DNA of 64,000 bases from Paenibacillus selenitireducens (GTDB lineage Bacteria; Bacillota; Bacilli; Paenibacillales; Paenibacillaceae): assembly GCF_002021565.1 (NCBI RefSeq), contig NZ_MSZX01000019.1, forward strand, positions 27-64,026. Direction: 5' to 3'. Every line of letters starts with the position of its first letter. The first letter of the stretch is position 1. This document shows positions 43,771 through 53,244 of this stretch, in pieces. Position numbers and translations under genes: made by a program. The notes beneath the pieces are model-generated. The model had not been told where the DNA came from. It worked only from the letters and a program-made list of their open reading frames with translations, and searched no databases.

Positions 43771-45316
43771 GGTGTTCCTCCTGATGCTCAAGCGATTTCT
43801 GGTTAGACTGTCTGAATTTCTCCGGTGTGTGTCCATAGAAATCTCTGAAATTCTGGCAGAAATACGAAATATTACGATAACCCACCGCGCTGCAAATATT
43901 TGATATTTTGAGATGCGTATTTGTCAGCAGATCCTTTGCTTTCTGCATCCGTACGTTTTTAATATATTTATTGAGCCCACAGCCCGTTCTCTTCTTGAAA
44001 ATAGAGCTGAGATAGTGGGGCGACAGATATACCTTCGCCGCAAGCAGCTCCAAACTCAGGTCATCTGCATAATGTTCTTCAATATATTGTTTGACGGCTT
44101 CCACATCGCGGTTCAGCGCAGGTTCATAGTCGGGTAAAGCCTGTTCGAGTTGATCGATACCTTCAAACATAATATCTCTGATATCCCGTAAATCTTCAGC
44201 CTTGTAGATACTCTCAATTGCAGCTTGGAGTTTCATTTCCGATGAAGGCATCGTATGGATCATGATTTCCTGATAGATCGAGGAGAACATATACTTCACA
44301 TACAATTGCGAAAATTGAACCTGACGCACATATTTCTGATACAGGATCTCTGTGTTTGCTCGTAGACTAAAAATATCTTCATCCTTCAAATTACTCCGAA
44401 TCTGATCCAACAGATAGCTATCGGTCGTGTCAGGAATCATTTGCTCCGTGAAATACAAGTCATTTTTCGCATCAAATATGAAAGTATCTGGCAGGAAGAA
44501 CCGGTATTCCATCAATTCCTCTAAGGGAGTCAATATATGAGCTAGTTCTTGTAGCGAAGTTACTTCCTCTTTCATAGCCAGATAACAATTCACGTTATAG
44601 GTATCCAGGATACGATTGTGCAGGTGCATCGATAATTCAGAATTAGAATAGCGAGAGGGTCGATCACGCTCGGGAAACAGCAGCAGACTTTGACATCCGT
44701 TAAGATTTAAATAATCCGCAGGTGTATCTAGCAAGCCAAGAAGGAACTCTTCGAAATCCGAACCGGCATTTTCAAAGAAATCTTTCTCAAATTCTAATAA
44801 CAACATTCGATTATAATGGCTCGGCAAGCCGATAGATAGTCCATGAGAGGGCGAAGGGTCACCGACGCCGTTGATCAGAGAGAAGAGCACATGTTTCCTG
44901 GCATAGGCCAGCTTTTTTTGTGTTGCTTCTGCTTCTTGCTGTTGGTTCGCTAAGTCGCGAATCACTTTTTCCATCGTATTTTGGAATGCATCTACATGAA
45001 TGGGTTTGAGCAGATAATCAGAGACCCCGAGCGAGAGGGCGGTCTTGGCATACTCGAATTCGGCAAAGCCGCTGAACAAGATCACCTTTAATTTGGGGTA
45101 CATGTGCAGTGCTTGTTTTGTAAGCTGCAATCCATCCATGATCGGCATCCGTACATCGGTAAACAGAATATCTATAGCATGTCGTTCCAAGCATTCGAGC
45201 GCTTTTCGACCGTTTTCGGCAACATGCATGTGGAGAGGGAAACCGAGTTCCTGAATGAGGAACGTGATTCCCTCCCGCTCTTCCTTATGATCGTCCACCA
45301 CCAGTATGGTCAACAT
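43733..45316 (-). CDS. YesN-type AraC response regulator
   Basis: The 527-residue regulator has a receiver domain (ILVVDDHKEEREG, phosphorylated Asp54 in LFTDVRMP, Lys in LLKPIHV), a long linker and a C-terminal AraC helix-turn-helix (LSLELLAAKVYLSPHYLSSIF, ISNICSAVGYRNISYFCQNF). It activates the importer genes on the opposite strand, which start 240 bases away. The intergenic region is therefore the likely control region. It is the first gene of a two-gene operon with the YesM kinase. Confidence 0.9.
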   Translation of the reverse strand: MLTILVVDDHKEEREGITFLIQELGFPLHMHVAENGRKALECLERHAIDILFTDVRMPIMDGLQLTKQALHMYPKLKVILFSGFAEFEYAKTALSLGVSDYLLKPIHVDAFQNTMEKVIRDLANQQQEAEATQKKLAYARKHVLFSLINGVGDPSPSHGLSIGLPSHYNRMLLLEFEKDFFENAGSDFEEFLLGLLDTPADYLNLNGCQSLLLFPERDRPSRYSNSELSMHLHNRILDTYNVNCYLAMKEEVTSLQELAHILTPLEELMEYRFFLPDTFIFDAKNDLYFTEQMIPDTTDSYLLDQIRSNLKDEDIFSLRANTEILYQKYVRQVQFSQLYVKYMFSSIYQEIMIHTMPSSEMKLQAAIESIYKAEDLRDIRDIMFEGIDQLEQALPDYEPALNRDVEAVKQYIEEHYADDLSLELLAAKVYLSPHYLSSIFKKRTGCGLNKYIKNVRMQKAKDLLTNTHLKISNICSAVGYRNISYFCQNFRDFYGHTPEKFRQSNQKSLEHQEEHHATVAGTSAEHS

Positions 45317-45556
45317 GTGCGTCCACCTTTCGATACGTTATGACATCATCTTAGTATACCATCTTGGGAATGAGCAATTTCCTGATGTAAAATGAAGTAT
45401 TTTTTTGTGTAAATCACAATTATTTTGCGTTTACGATTCTTAGCAGAGAACGATAGAATAAAAAAAGTAACTATAAGATTTGTTTTGAAGCAAGCCGGCG
45501 CTTTGAAACCGTTATCCTACGAGAGAGATTTTATATCATTAGGGGAGGTTCTTGTG

Positions 45557-47269
45557 ATGACAGTAAAATTCAGACGTACATGTTCCATCCTATTGGCAGC
45601 ACTTTTATCCGTAGCTATGGTTGGTTGTTCGAAGGCCGACACGTCTACCACAAATACGTCTAGTGTAAAATTGAATGACCCTGCGTGGAAAGAAGCAATG
45701 ACGACGCCTTTTGGCGCATATCCAGAGACGGTTACGTATTCCGTGGGACAGATGGCAACAAAATTTACGCTGCTGGCAGGATCGCCATATGCGAAGGACA
45801 ATGCGACGAACAATGTATGGACAAGATATTTCAAGGATAAACTCAACGTCCAAAATACGTCCAAGTTCGAAGCAAATGATGGCAAGGACTACAATCAAAA
45901 AGTGTCGATGGCGATCGTAAGTGGTGAAATTCCGGATATTATGGTGGTGCCTGATTATTCCACCTTGCAACAACTTTACGAAAATGACCTGATTGCAGAT
46001 CTGACGGATGCTTATAAAAATTCGACCAGTGATCGTATTAAAGAGATTTATGATTCGTATGGCGGACGTGTCCTAGACAGCGCGAAGTTTGATGGTAAAT
46101 TGATGGCGCTGCCAACCACGGAAATCTCGCATGGTCCTGGGATTCTGTGGCTGCGCAAAGATTGGATGGACAAGCTTGGACTCCAAGAACCGAAAACAAT
46201 GGATGATATTGAACACATTATCAAGGAGTTTGTAGAAAAAGACCCCGGTGGGAACGGAGCCGGAAAAACGGTAGGTCTTGTGGTTGATAATGAAAACGTT
46301 GCCGGCATTTCTGGCGGACAATATACATTTAATAATATTTTTGCGTTGTATGGTGCCTTCCCAAAACAGTGGATGGATGACGGCAAAGGAAATGCGGTAT
46401 ATGGATCGATTCAACCTGAGATGAAGCCTGCATTGACGAAACTATCTGATATGTACAAGAAAGGCTTGATCGATCGTCAGTTTGCCGTGCGTACAGGGGA
46501 TGATCGGAAGGCCTTACTTACAAGCGGAAAAAGCGGATCGTTCATCGACAACTGGTGGGGAAGCTGGATTGTAGCGGATTCGCTTAAATTGAACAAGGAT
46601 GCGAAATGGGTGTCTTATGTTGCACCGCAATCCGAAGATGGTTCGGTTACGATGTTCACAGGCAATCCATCCAGCAGTTACCTCGTCGTTCGCAAAGGTT
46701 TCGAACATCCTGAACTCGCAGCCAAAATCGTAAGTCTTCAATACGATTATCAACGTTATGAGGAAAAGGACGAGGCAACGTTAAAGGAATTTTCCGATTA
46801 CAGTGCGTTAAACGTATCAGGATCTCCCATTGTCATTAACATCGATTACTATGACGCCTTTTACCGTAATGTCGGGATCATGAAACATGCGCTAGAAACA
46901 GGAGACCCAAGTGAATTGAAGAGCAATAACGATATCAGTGCGTATCACTCGTATAAGAGTTACTTAGATAGTGTGAAAAGCGGCAAAGCCCCAGATCCCA
47001 ACGCATGGGCCGGGTATACAGCCAGTATTACGACTGCCAGCTTAGTGGAGAAATCAAATATCAAAGAAGTGAATCCCGTATTTTTTGGAAGTACGGCATC
47101 TATGGCGCTCAAATGGCCAACGTTATCCAAAATGGAGCTTGAAATGTATCTGAAGATCATAACGGGGGACCAAACGCCTGACGATTTCGATAAGTTCGTG
47201 GATACCTGGAAAAAAACCGGCGGCGATTTGATTACGAAGGAAGTCAACGAAGCGCTTGCAGCCAAATGA
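45557..47269 (+). CDS. Lpl-type substrate-binding lipoprotein
   Basis: The 570-residue protein has a lipobox VGC with Cys24 and large binding-protein motifs (VSMAIVSGEIPDIMVVPDY, LWLRKDWMDKLGLQEPKTMDD). It captures an oligosaccharide for the two permeases that follow. The ATG at 45557 (or the overlapping GTG at 45554) follows AGGGGAGG. It is divergent from the YesM/YesN genes and closely followed by the permease genes (21 bases). Downstream glucosidase genes point to a glucose-containing oligosaccharide. Confidence 0.88.
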   Translation: MTVKFRRTCSILLAALLSVAMVGCSKADTSTTNTSSVKLNDPAWKEAMTTPFGAYPETVTYSVGQMATKFTLLAGSPYAKDNATNNVWTRYFKDKLNVQNTSKFEANDGKDYNQKVSMAIVSGEIPDIMVVPDYSTLQQLYENDLIADLTDAYKNSTSDRIKEIYDSYGGRVLDSAKFDGKLMALPTTEISHGPGILWLRKDWMDKLGLQEPKTMDDIEHIIKEFVEKDPGGNGAGKTVGLVVDNENVAGISGGQYTFNNIFALYGAFPKQWMDDGKGNAVYGSIQPEMKPALTKLSDMYKKGLIDRQFAVRTGDDRKALLTSGKSGSFIDNWWGSWIVADSLKLNKDAKWVSYVAPQSEDGSVTMFTGNPSSSYLVVRKGFEHPELAAKIVSLQYDYQRYEEKDEATLKEFSDYSALNVSGSPIVINIDYYDAFYRNVGIMKHALETGDPSELKSNNDISAYHSYKSYLDSVKSGKAPDPNAWAGYTASITTASLVEKSNIKEVNPVFFGSTASMALKWPTLSKMELEMYLKIITGDQTPDDFDKFVDTWKKTGGDLITKEVNEALAAK

Positions 47270-47290
47270 TGTTGAAAGAGATGATTCGAA

Positions 47291-48181
47291 ATGAAAAATA
47301 AAAAAGATCAGACAGCGTTCCATTTGATGCTCGCACCCGGCATGATTTTTCTCATCATTTTCTCGTTTATTCCGATGTTTGGGATCGTGATGGCGTTCCA
47401 AAATTACGTTCCAGCCAAAGGAATTAGCGGCTCGTCCTGGGTAGGACTGGATAATTTTAAATTTATGCTCCAAATTCCCGACAGCAAGCAGATTTTTGCG
47501 AATACGATTATCATCGCGTTATGGAAAATTGTTGTGGGCACCATTGTTTCCATCGTATTCGCCTTATTATTGAATGAAATTCGTGTACGTTTTGCCAAAC
47601 GGTTCATGCAGACGGTTGTTTATTTGCCGAACTTCCTGTCGTGGGCCATCTTGGCTACCGTCGTGATGAATATTTTCTCTTATGAAGGTCCTGTGAATGC
47701 ATTTTTAGGTTGGTTTGGGATTGACCCCGTCTTGTTTATGGCGAGCAATACCTGGTTCAGACCGATGCTGATATTAACGGATGTATGGAAAGGCTTCGGA
47801 TACGGCTCGATCATCTATTTAGCCTCTTTAACCGCAATCGATCCGGGACTTTACGAAGCAGCTTCCATGGATGGGGCGAACCGGTTTAAAAAGCTATGGT
47901 ACGTCACCTTGCCAGGTTTGATGCCTACCATTTTGCTGGTCACGACCTTAAACCTCCCGAACGTATTGAATGCAGGCTTCGACCAAATCTTCAATCTGTA
48001 TAATCCGTTGGTATACCAAACGGCCGATATTATTGACACGTATGTCTATCGGGTGGGGCTTGTAGAAAGACAATATAGCTTGGGTACGGCTGTCGGCCTC
48101 TTACGGTCTGTCGTCGGGATCATCTTGATTCTTTCTGCGAATAAATTGGCTCAGAAACTTACAGATTATCGTATTTTCTAA
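47291..48181 (+). CDS. polysaccharide ABC transporter permease, LplB type
   Basis: The 296-residue protein has six helices. Its first helix is FHLMLAPGMIFLIIFSFIPM and the EAA loop reads YEAASMDGANRFKKLWYVTLPGL. It pairs with the permease starting eight bases downstream. No ATPase gene follows. Confidence 0.88.
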   Translation: MKNKKDQTAFHLMLAPGMIFLIIFSFIPMFGIVMAFQNYVPAKGISGSSWVGLDNFKFMLQIPDSKQIFANTIIIALWKIVVGTIVSIVFALLLNEIRVRFAKRFMQTVVYLPNFLSWAILATVVMNIFSYEGPVNAFLGWFGIDPVLFMASNTWFRPMLILTDVWKGFGYGSIIYLASLTAIDPGLYEAASMDGANRFKKLWYVTLPGLMPTILLVTTLNLPNVLNAGFDQIFNLYNPLVYQTADIIDTYVYRVGLVERQYSLGTAVGLLRSVVGIILILSANKLAQKLTDYRIF

Positions 48182-48189
48182 AGAAGGGG

Positions 48190-49077
48190 GTGTCTCCCAT
48201 TTACGTACATACCGTCAAAAGCCGTGTTGCAGATATTATTATCTGGGTATTGTTGCTGGCTTTTACCTTGTCCTGTCTTATTCCTTTAGTCAACCTAGTA
48301 GCGATTTCCTTCAGTGACAATGCGGCGGCTTCCGCAAATCTTGTGAGTATTTTTCCGGTGAATCCGACGTTCAGCTCGTATGAGAAGCTGTTGTCAGATA
48401 CCCAGTTTTGGCGTTCGTTTATGATCTCGGTCGAGCGGGTCGTGTTAGGTCTGATTGTGAATGTAGGACTCATGATTCTGACAGCTTATCCGTTATCCAA
48501 AAGTTCGAGACAATTCCGTGGTCAGAAAATATACATGAATCTTGTTATTTTCGCGATGTTATTTTCTGGCGGACTGATTCCTACGTTTATGGTGGTCAAA
48601 GAACTTCATCTGTTGGACTCCATTTGGGCGTTAATCTTGCCTGGAGCCGTACCGATCGGGAATGTCATCCTGCTGATGAATGCCTTCCGTGCGGTGCCCA
48701 AATCTTTAGAAGAAGCGGCTAAGATCGACGGAGCATCGCAATGGCGAATATTAGGACGCATTTATCTTCCTGTGGTACTGCCAACGCTCGCTACCGTTAC
48801 ACTCTTTACGATCGTAGGGCATTGGAATGATTACTTTGGCGCCTTGGTTTATATTAACAAAGCTGCGAATTATCCGCTCCAAACCTATATCCAGCAGTTG
48901 AGTGTGGAAGTTCAGAACATCACGGATCCGGAGAAACTCATGGAATTAGCCAAAATATCGGATAAGACGCTGAATGCGGCGAAAATCGTTGTGTCCACCT
49001 TACCGTTGCTCTTGATTTATCCGTTTATGCAGAAGTATTTTGTATCCGGGATTGTTGTTGGTTCTGTGAAAGAATAA
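48190..49077 (+). CDS. polysaccharide ABC transporter permease, LplC type
   Basis: The 295-residue protein has six helices, the EAA motif SLEEAAKIDGASQWRILGRIY and the family C-terminus YFVSGIVVGSVKE. The start is unusual: AAGAAGGGG runs straight into the GTG at 48190, leaving almost no spacing, while the next ideal position carries ATT at 48199. Either a close GTG or a rare ATT start is used. It completes the importer with the preceding two genes. Confidence 0.87.
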   Translation: MSPIYVHTVKSRVADIIIWVLLLAFTLSCLIPLVNLVAISFSDNAAASANLVSIFPVNPTFSSYEKLLSDTQFWRSFMISVERVVLGLIVNVGLMILTAYPLSKSSRQFRGQKIYMNLVIFAMLFSGGLIPTFMVVKELHLLDSIWALILPGAVPIGNVILLMNAFRAVPKSLEEAAKIDGASQWRILGRIYLPVVLPTLATVTLFTIVGHWNDYFGALVYINKAANYPLQTYIQQLSVEVQNITDPEKLMELAKISDKTLNAAKIVVSTLPLLLIYPFMQKYFVSGIVVGSVKE

Positions 49078-49114
49078 ACGTATGCACAACAAGAAATGAA
49101 TAGAAAATGTATTG

Positions 49115-49150
49115 TAGCCGGCCGCTGTGAGCTCTCATAGCGGTCTGCTA
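49115..49150 (+). other. stem-loop between importer and glucosidase genes
   Basis: TAGC and CCGCTGTGAG pair with CTCATAGCGG and GCTA. Without a T-run it may be a processing or attenuation site within a longer operon. Confidence 0.5.
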
Positions 49151-49175
49151 ATTTCAAAGGAGTTTGACATATACA

Positions 49176-50846
49176 ATGAAAAAAACATGGTGGAAAGAAG
49201 CAGTAGCCTATCAAGTGTACCCTCGAAGCTTTATGGATGCGAATGGAGACGGCATCGGCGACATTCAAGGGATGATATCCAAGCTGGATTATATTCAAGA
49301 CCTTGGGATCGACGTGATTTGGATCTGTCCGATGTATAAATCTCCGAATGACGATAACGGATATGATATCAGTGATTATCAAGACATTATGGATGAGTTC
49401 GGTACGATGGCTGATTTCGATCAATTGCTGGCAGAAGTGCACAAGCGCGGCATGAAGTTGATTATCGACCTTGTGATTAACCATACGAGCGATGAGCATC
49501 CATGGTTTATTGAATCCCGTTCTTCCACAGATAACCCCAAACGGGATTGGTATATTTGGAGAGATGGTAAAGAGGGGAAAGAACCGAATAATTGGGAAAG
49601 CATTTTTAGCGGTTCCGCCTGGAAATATGACGAAGCGACAGAGCAATATTATATGCATATTTTCTCTGCCAAGCAGCCGGATCTGAACTGGCGTAATCCA
49701 GAAGTTCGGCAGTCCATCTATCAGATGATGAAGTGGTGGCTTGATAAGGGCATTGACGGCTTCCGTGTGGATGCGATCAGTCACATTAACAAAGAAGAAG
49801 GGCTGCGGGATATCCCCAATCCCAACAAGCAGAAATATGTACCTTCCTATGCGAAACATATGAATGTGAAGGGCATCCAACGCTATTTGGAAGAATTAAA
49901 AGAAGAGACTTTTGCGAAATACGATATTATGACGGTTGGAGAAGCCAATGGTGTGAGCGCCGAGAACCCGCAAGATTTGATCGATTGGGTCAGCGAGGAC
50001 AATGGGAAGTTCAATATGATTTTCCAATTCGAGCATATGGGACTGTGGAATCATACAAGTGAAGGCAGAAACCTGAATATACTGGGCTTAAAAAGAACTT
50101 TAACGAAATGGCAGAAATCCCTGGAAGGCATCGGTTGGAACGCTTTGTTTATCGAAAATCATGATCAGCCGAGACGAGTGTCCACTTGGGGAAATGATGA
50201 GGAATATTGGTTTGAAAGCGCGACGGCACTAGCCACCATGTATTTCTTGATGCAAGGGACTCCTTTTATTTATCAAGGGCAAGAAATCGGGATGACGAAC
50301 GTGAAGTTTCAGACGATTGAAGAATATGACGATGTTGCCGTTCGCAACATGTACCGGATCCAGCGGGAAGAAGGGGTTCCTCATGAAGAAATCATGAAGA
50401 CGATCTGGGCGTCCAGCCGGGATAACTCCAGAACTCCGATGCAGTGGTCTGCCGCAGAAAATGCCGGTTTTACGACAGGGAAGCCGTGGCTCGGTGTCAA
50501 TGAAAACTACAAACATCTGAATGTTCAGGACCAGCTTCAAGATGAAGGTTCTGTGCTGAACTACTATAAGAAGATGATCAAGCTGAAGAAAGCCAATGAG
50601 ATATTCACCTATGGTACCTATGAGCTTGTGATGCCGGAACATTCAACGGTCTTTGCTTATACACGCACGTTTAACGAAGAGCAAGTGCTTATCATCACCA
50701 ACTTGTCGGAGGACGTAGTGGAACTTAACGAGCAAGAATGTGAATTTACTGCTGCGAAGCTATGGCTCTCTAACTATGCGAATGGCGAGAACTCGTTCAC
50801 GTTGCGTCCTTATGAAGCTAGAGTCTATTGCATGGGATCATTGTAA
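49176..50846 (+). CDS. alpha-glucosidase, GH13 (oligo-1,6-glucosidase type)
   Basis: The 556-residue cytoplasmic enzyme has the GH13 motifs DLVINHT, GFRVDAISH (nucleophile Asp199), TVGEANG (acid/base Glu256) and ENHDQPR (Asp330). The start WWKEAVAYQVYPRSFMDANG is typical of the GH13_31 group, which cleaves alpha-1,6- or alpha-1,4-linked glucose from short oligosaccharides. The ATG at 49176 has AAAGGAG 12 bases upstream, rather far. It lies downstream of an importer and before a debranching-type gene, so it likely hydrolyses the imported oligosaccharide. Confidence 0.9.
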   Translation: MKKTWWKEAVAYQVYPRSFMDANGDGIGDIQGMISKLDYIQDLGIDVIWICPMYKSPNDDNGYDISDYQDIMDEFGTMADFDQLLAEVHKRGMKLIIDLVINHTSDEHPWFIESRSSTDNPKRDWYIWRDGKEGKEPNNWESIFSGSAWKYDEATEQYYMHIFSAKQPDLNWRNPEVRQSIYQMMKWWLDKGIDGFRVDAISHINKEEGLRDIPNPNKQKYVPSYAKHMNVKGIQRYLEELKEETFAKYDIMTVGEANGVSAENPQDLIDWVSEDNGKFNMIFQFEHMGLWNHTSEGRNLNILGLKRTLTKWQKSLEGIGWNALFIENHDQPRRVSTWGNDEEYWFESATALATMYFLMQGTPFIYQGQEIGMTNVKFQTIEEYDDVAVRNMYRIQREEGVPHEEIMKTIWASSRDNSRTPMQWSAAENAGFTTGKPWLGVNENYKHLNVQDQLQDEGSVLNYYKKMIKLKKANEIFTYGTYELVMPEHSTVFAYTRTFNEEQVLIITNLSEDVVELNEQECEFTAAKLWLSNYANGENSFTLRPYEARVYCMGSL

Positions 50847-50890
50847 GGAATTTTGTTTGTCTGATAAATCTGTGCACGAGGAGGATTGTC

Positions 50891-53119
50891 ATGAATTGTA
50901 ATCAAGAAAATACATCGATTTTAGATGACATGAAAATGTTCGTCCCGCGTGAAGCCAATCGCGCGATTTCGTTTACGAATAAGGAGGCGGCATTTTACTT
51001 TACCCAGTCGCATCAAACCAATCATGTGGAGTATGCATTTTTTGAGGGATTGAATATCGCGAAGAATAGAATTTTTGGCGGGTACACCTTATTCGCAAGC
51101 CATCAATTGCTTGATAACCAAAAAGCAGAGGTCTGGGCTTACCCGTATAAAATGGTGCGTAGGCATGAAGAGTTGACCGAAGAACTCTGGATGTTCGATC
51201 ATCAAAACCTGCTGGAAATCCGTCTTATCGGCGCACAGGGAACCATTGGCATTGCACTAAAGGGAGAGCACCTTACCTATCTGAACCAACAAGATCAGAT
51301 CGCTTTCTTCCGTTCTATGGAAGGGGATTGGATCGTAGCTGTAAGTGCGATCAACCTCTCACCTTTGCAAATGGAAAATCAAATCATTACAGCTGAAGCG
51401 AACGCAGACGGGTTCTATATCGGTGTATGTAAGACGACGGACGAAGCAGTCACCCTGATCAACCATGCAAGACATCATGCTGCGGCCATGAAACAGGAAC
51501 GCGTGAAGCGGATGGAAGATTTCTTGCGCCACAATGCACAGGTAACAAGCCAGGATGATACGCTTACCTTGGCTTTGAATTGGTTGAATATCACGATGGA
51601 TCAATTGGTTACCAGACAACAAGGGGATGGGATTTATGCCGGGCTGCCATGGTTTAATGAGTACTGGGGGCGCGATCAATTCATTTCACTCCCGGGTGCC
51701 ACGTTAGTTACAGGGCAATTCGAGACCGCGAGAAATATCCTGCTGTCCTTCGCCGAGTTCCAGAACACAGACGAAGATTCCATCTATTTCGGTAGAGTTC
51801 CCAATATTCTAGCCCCTGAAAATATTGATTACCATACAACCGACGGTACACCGCGTTTTATTATCCAATTACAGGATTATGTGAAATATTCAGGGGACAC
51901 CGCAATTATCGAAGAGCTCTACCCTGCTGTACAAAACAGCATCGAAGGTGCCATTAAACATTGGGTAGATGATAAAGGATATTTGATGCACGCCGACAAT
52001 GAAACTTGGATGGATGCGCGGGATACGAATTTGAATTCATATTCACCTCGAGATACCCGTGCGAATGACATTCAAGCGCTCTGGTATAACCAATTGCGTG
52101 CGGGCGTTTACTTTGCCGAATATATGAAGGATCAAGTGAATGTGGATAAATGGAACGGCATTGCCGATCAATTGAAACATCATTTTGAGGTCGATTTCCG
52201 AGATCCAGCACACCCTTATTTAGCAGACAGACTGAACGCAGCAGACGAGCCAGAGTTCTCGTTGCGCCCCAACCAATTGTTTGCTTTTGACATGTTCGAT
52301 GACAATGACTTTAAATCCAAAGCCATTCGCACCGCATGGGAAGAGCTGGTATATCCATGGGGGGTTGCTTCACTTGATCGGCATCATCCTTATTTTCATC
52401 CGTTTCATTTAACGCATCATTACCCGAAAGACGAAGCTTACCATAACGGAACGGTCTGGGTATGGCTTAATGGGATTGCCATGCAGCGTATGATTGAAGC
52501 GGGGCAGGAAGAGACGGCCTATCAGCTGTTCAAGAACATGAACTGGCAGGCCTTGAATCTAGGCGTCGTTGGCGGACTTTGCGAAAATATGGATGCCTAT
52601 CCTCATGAAGGAGAGCGGTGGGCTAAACTGACGGGAGCCTATCTGCAAGCATGGTCCAATGCCGAGCAGCTGCGTGTATGGTACCAGTACTTTTTAGGTA
52701 TCCGTCCGGATTTGATTAACCATACGCTCACGCTTGCGCCAAGGATTCCTGAAGAGATTCAGACGTTGGATTATCATGTAAATATCGGGGATGGACGGAT
52801 TGAAGCTGCGTATTCCCGTGGGCTTGAAACAACGTATCGATATACGTTCAAGCAGATGGGTCTGAAGGCCGTGATTGATCTATCGCCATTTGAGATGGTA
52901 CAGATGGATATTGAGCCCAACATGGAGCTGGTTGTAAAACATGCCGGTTCCACGCTGACGGTGACCCTTCGCGATGAGCAAGGCCACGTGATCCAGGAGA
53001 TCGCTGCAGCGCCGTCCGCATCCCGTGTGGAGCAAGAGGAACGGAATGATCAAATACTGAAGGACGTTGAGTTTGCAAAGCCTATCAGTTTGGAAAATCA
53101 TCCGGTTATCAAGTCGTAA
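50891..53119 (+). CDS. amylo-alpha-1,6-glucosidase / glycogen-debranching-type enzyme
   Basis: The 742-residue protein has an N-terminal beta-sandwich domain (about residues 1-210) and a C-terminal alpha/alpha-barrel. Motifs GIYAGLPWFNEYWGRDQFIS, YLMHADNETWMDARD and the late NGTVWVWLNG, with Asp and Glu residues in the expected places, match the GDE/GH133-like family. It hydrolyses alpha-1,6 branches. GAGGAGG before the ATG at 50891 sets the start. It is cotranscribed with the preceding glucosidase (44-base gap) and ends at a strong terminator. Confidence 0.85.
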   Translation: MNCNQENTSILDDMKMFVPREANRAISFTNKEAAFYFTQSHQTNHVEYAFFEGLNIAKNRIFGGYTLFASHQLLDNQKAEVWAYPYKMVRRHEELTEELWMFDHQNLLEIRLIGAQGTIGIALKGEHLTYLNQQDQIAFFRSMEGDWIVAVSAINLSPLQMENQIITAEANADGFYIGVCKTTDEAVTLINHARHHAAAMKQERVKRMEDFLRHNAQVTSQDDTLTLALNWLNITMDQLVTRQQGDGIYAGLPWFNEYWGRDQFISLPGATLVTGQFETARNILLSFAEFQNTDEDSIYFGRVPNILAPENIDYHTTDGTPRFIIQLQDYVKYSGDTAIIEELYPAVQNSIEGAIKHWVDDKGYLMHADNETWMDARDTNLNSYSPRDTRANDIQALWYNQLRAGVYFAEYMKDQVNVDKWNGIADQLKHHFEVDFRDPAHPYLADRLNAADEPEFSLRPNQLFAFDMFDDNDFKSKAIRTAWEELVYPWGVASLDRHHPYFHPFHLTHHYPKDEAYHNGTVWVWLNGIAMQRMIEAGQEETAYQLFKNMNWQALNLGVVGGLCENMDAYPHEGERWAKLTGAYLQAWSNAEQLRVWYQYFLGIRPDLINHTLTLAPRIPEEIQTLDYHVNIGDGRIEAAYSRGLETTYRYTFKQMGLKAVIDLSPFEMVQMDIEPNMELVVKHAGSTLTVTLRDEQGHVIQEIAAAPSASRVEQEERNDQILKDVEFAKPISLENHPVIKS

Positions 53120-53176
53120 CCTATGATCGAATCGTAATGGATCGGTGTTCAAGTGAATTTGTTTGGTCCATAGAAG

Positions 53177-53211
53177 AGGGAGGACGCTTCGAAATGCGTC
53201 CTCCCTTTTTT
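53177..53211 (+). terminator. intrinsic terminator
   Basis: AGGGAGGACGC pairs with GCGTCCTCCCT, followed by six T. Confidence 0.9.
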
Positions 53212-53244
53212 CGTCTATTTCTTGACCGTCGGCCTATGACCCAT

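Noticed and set aside
49017-49880. 287-codon minus-strand frame
   Set aside because: Antisense to the GH13 gene with intact catalytic motifs; it arises from codon bias.
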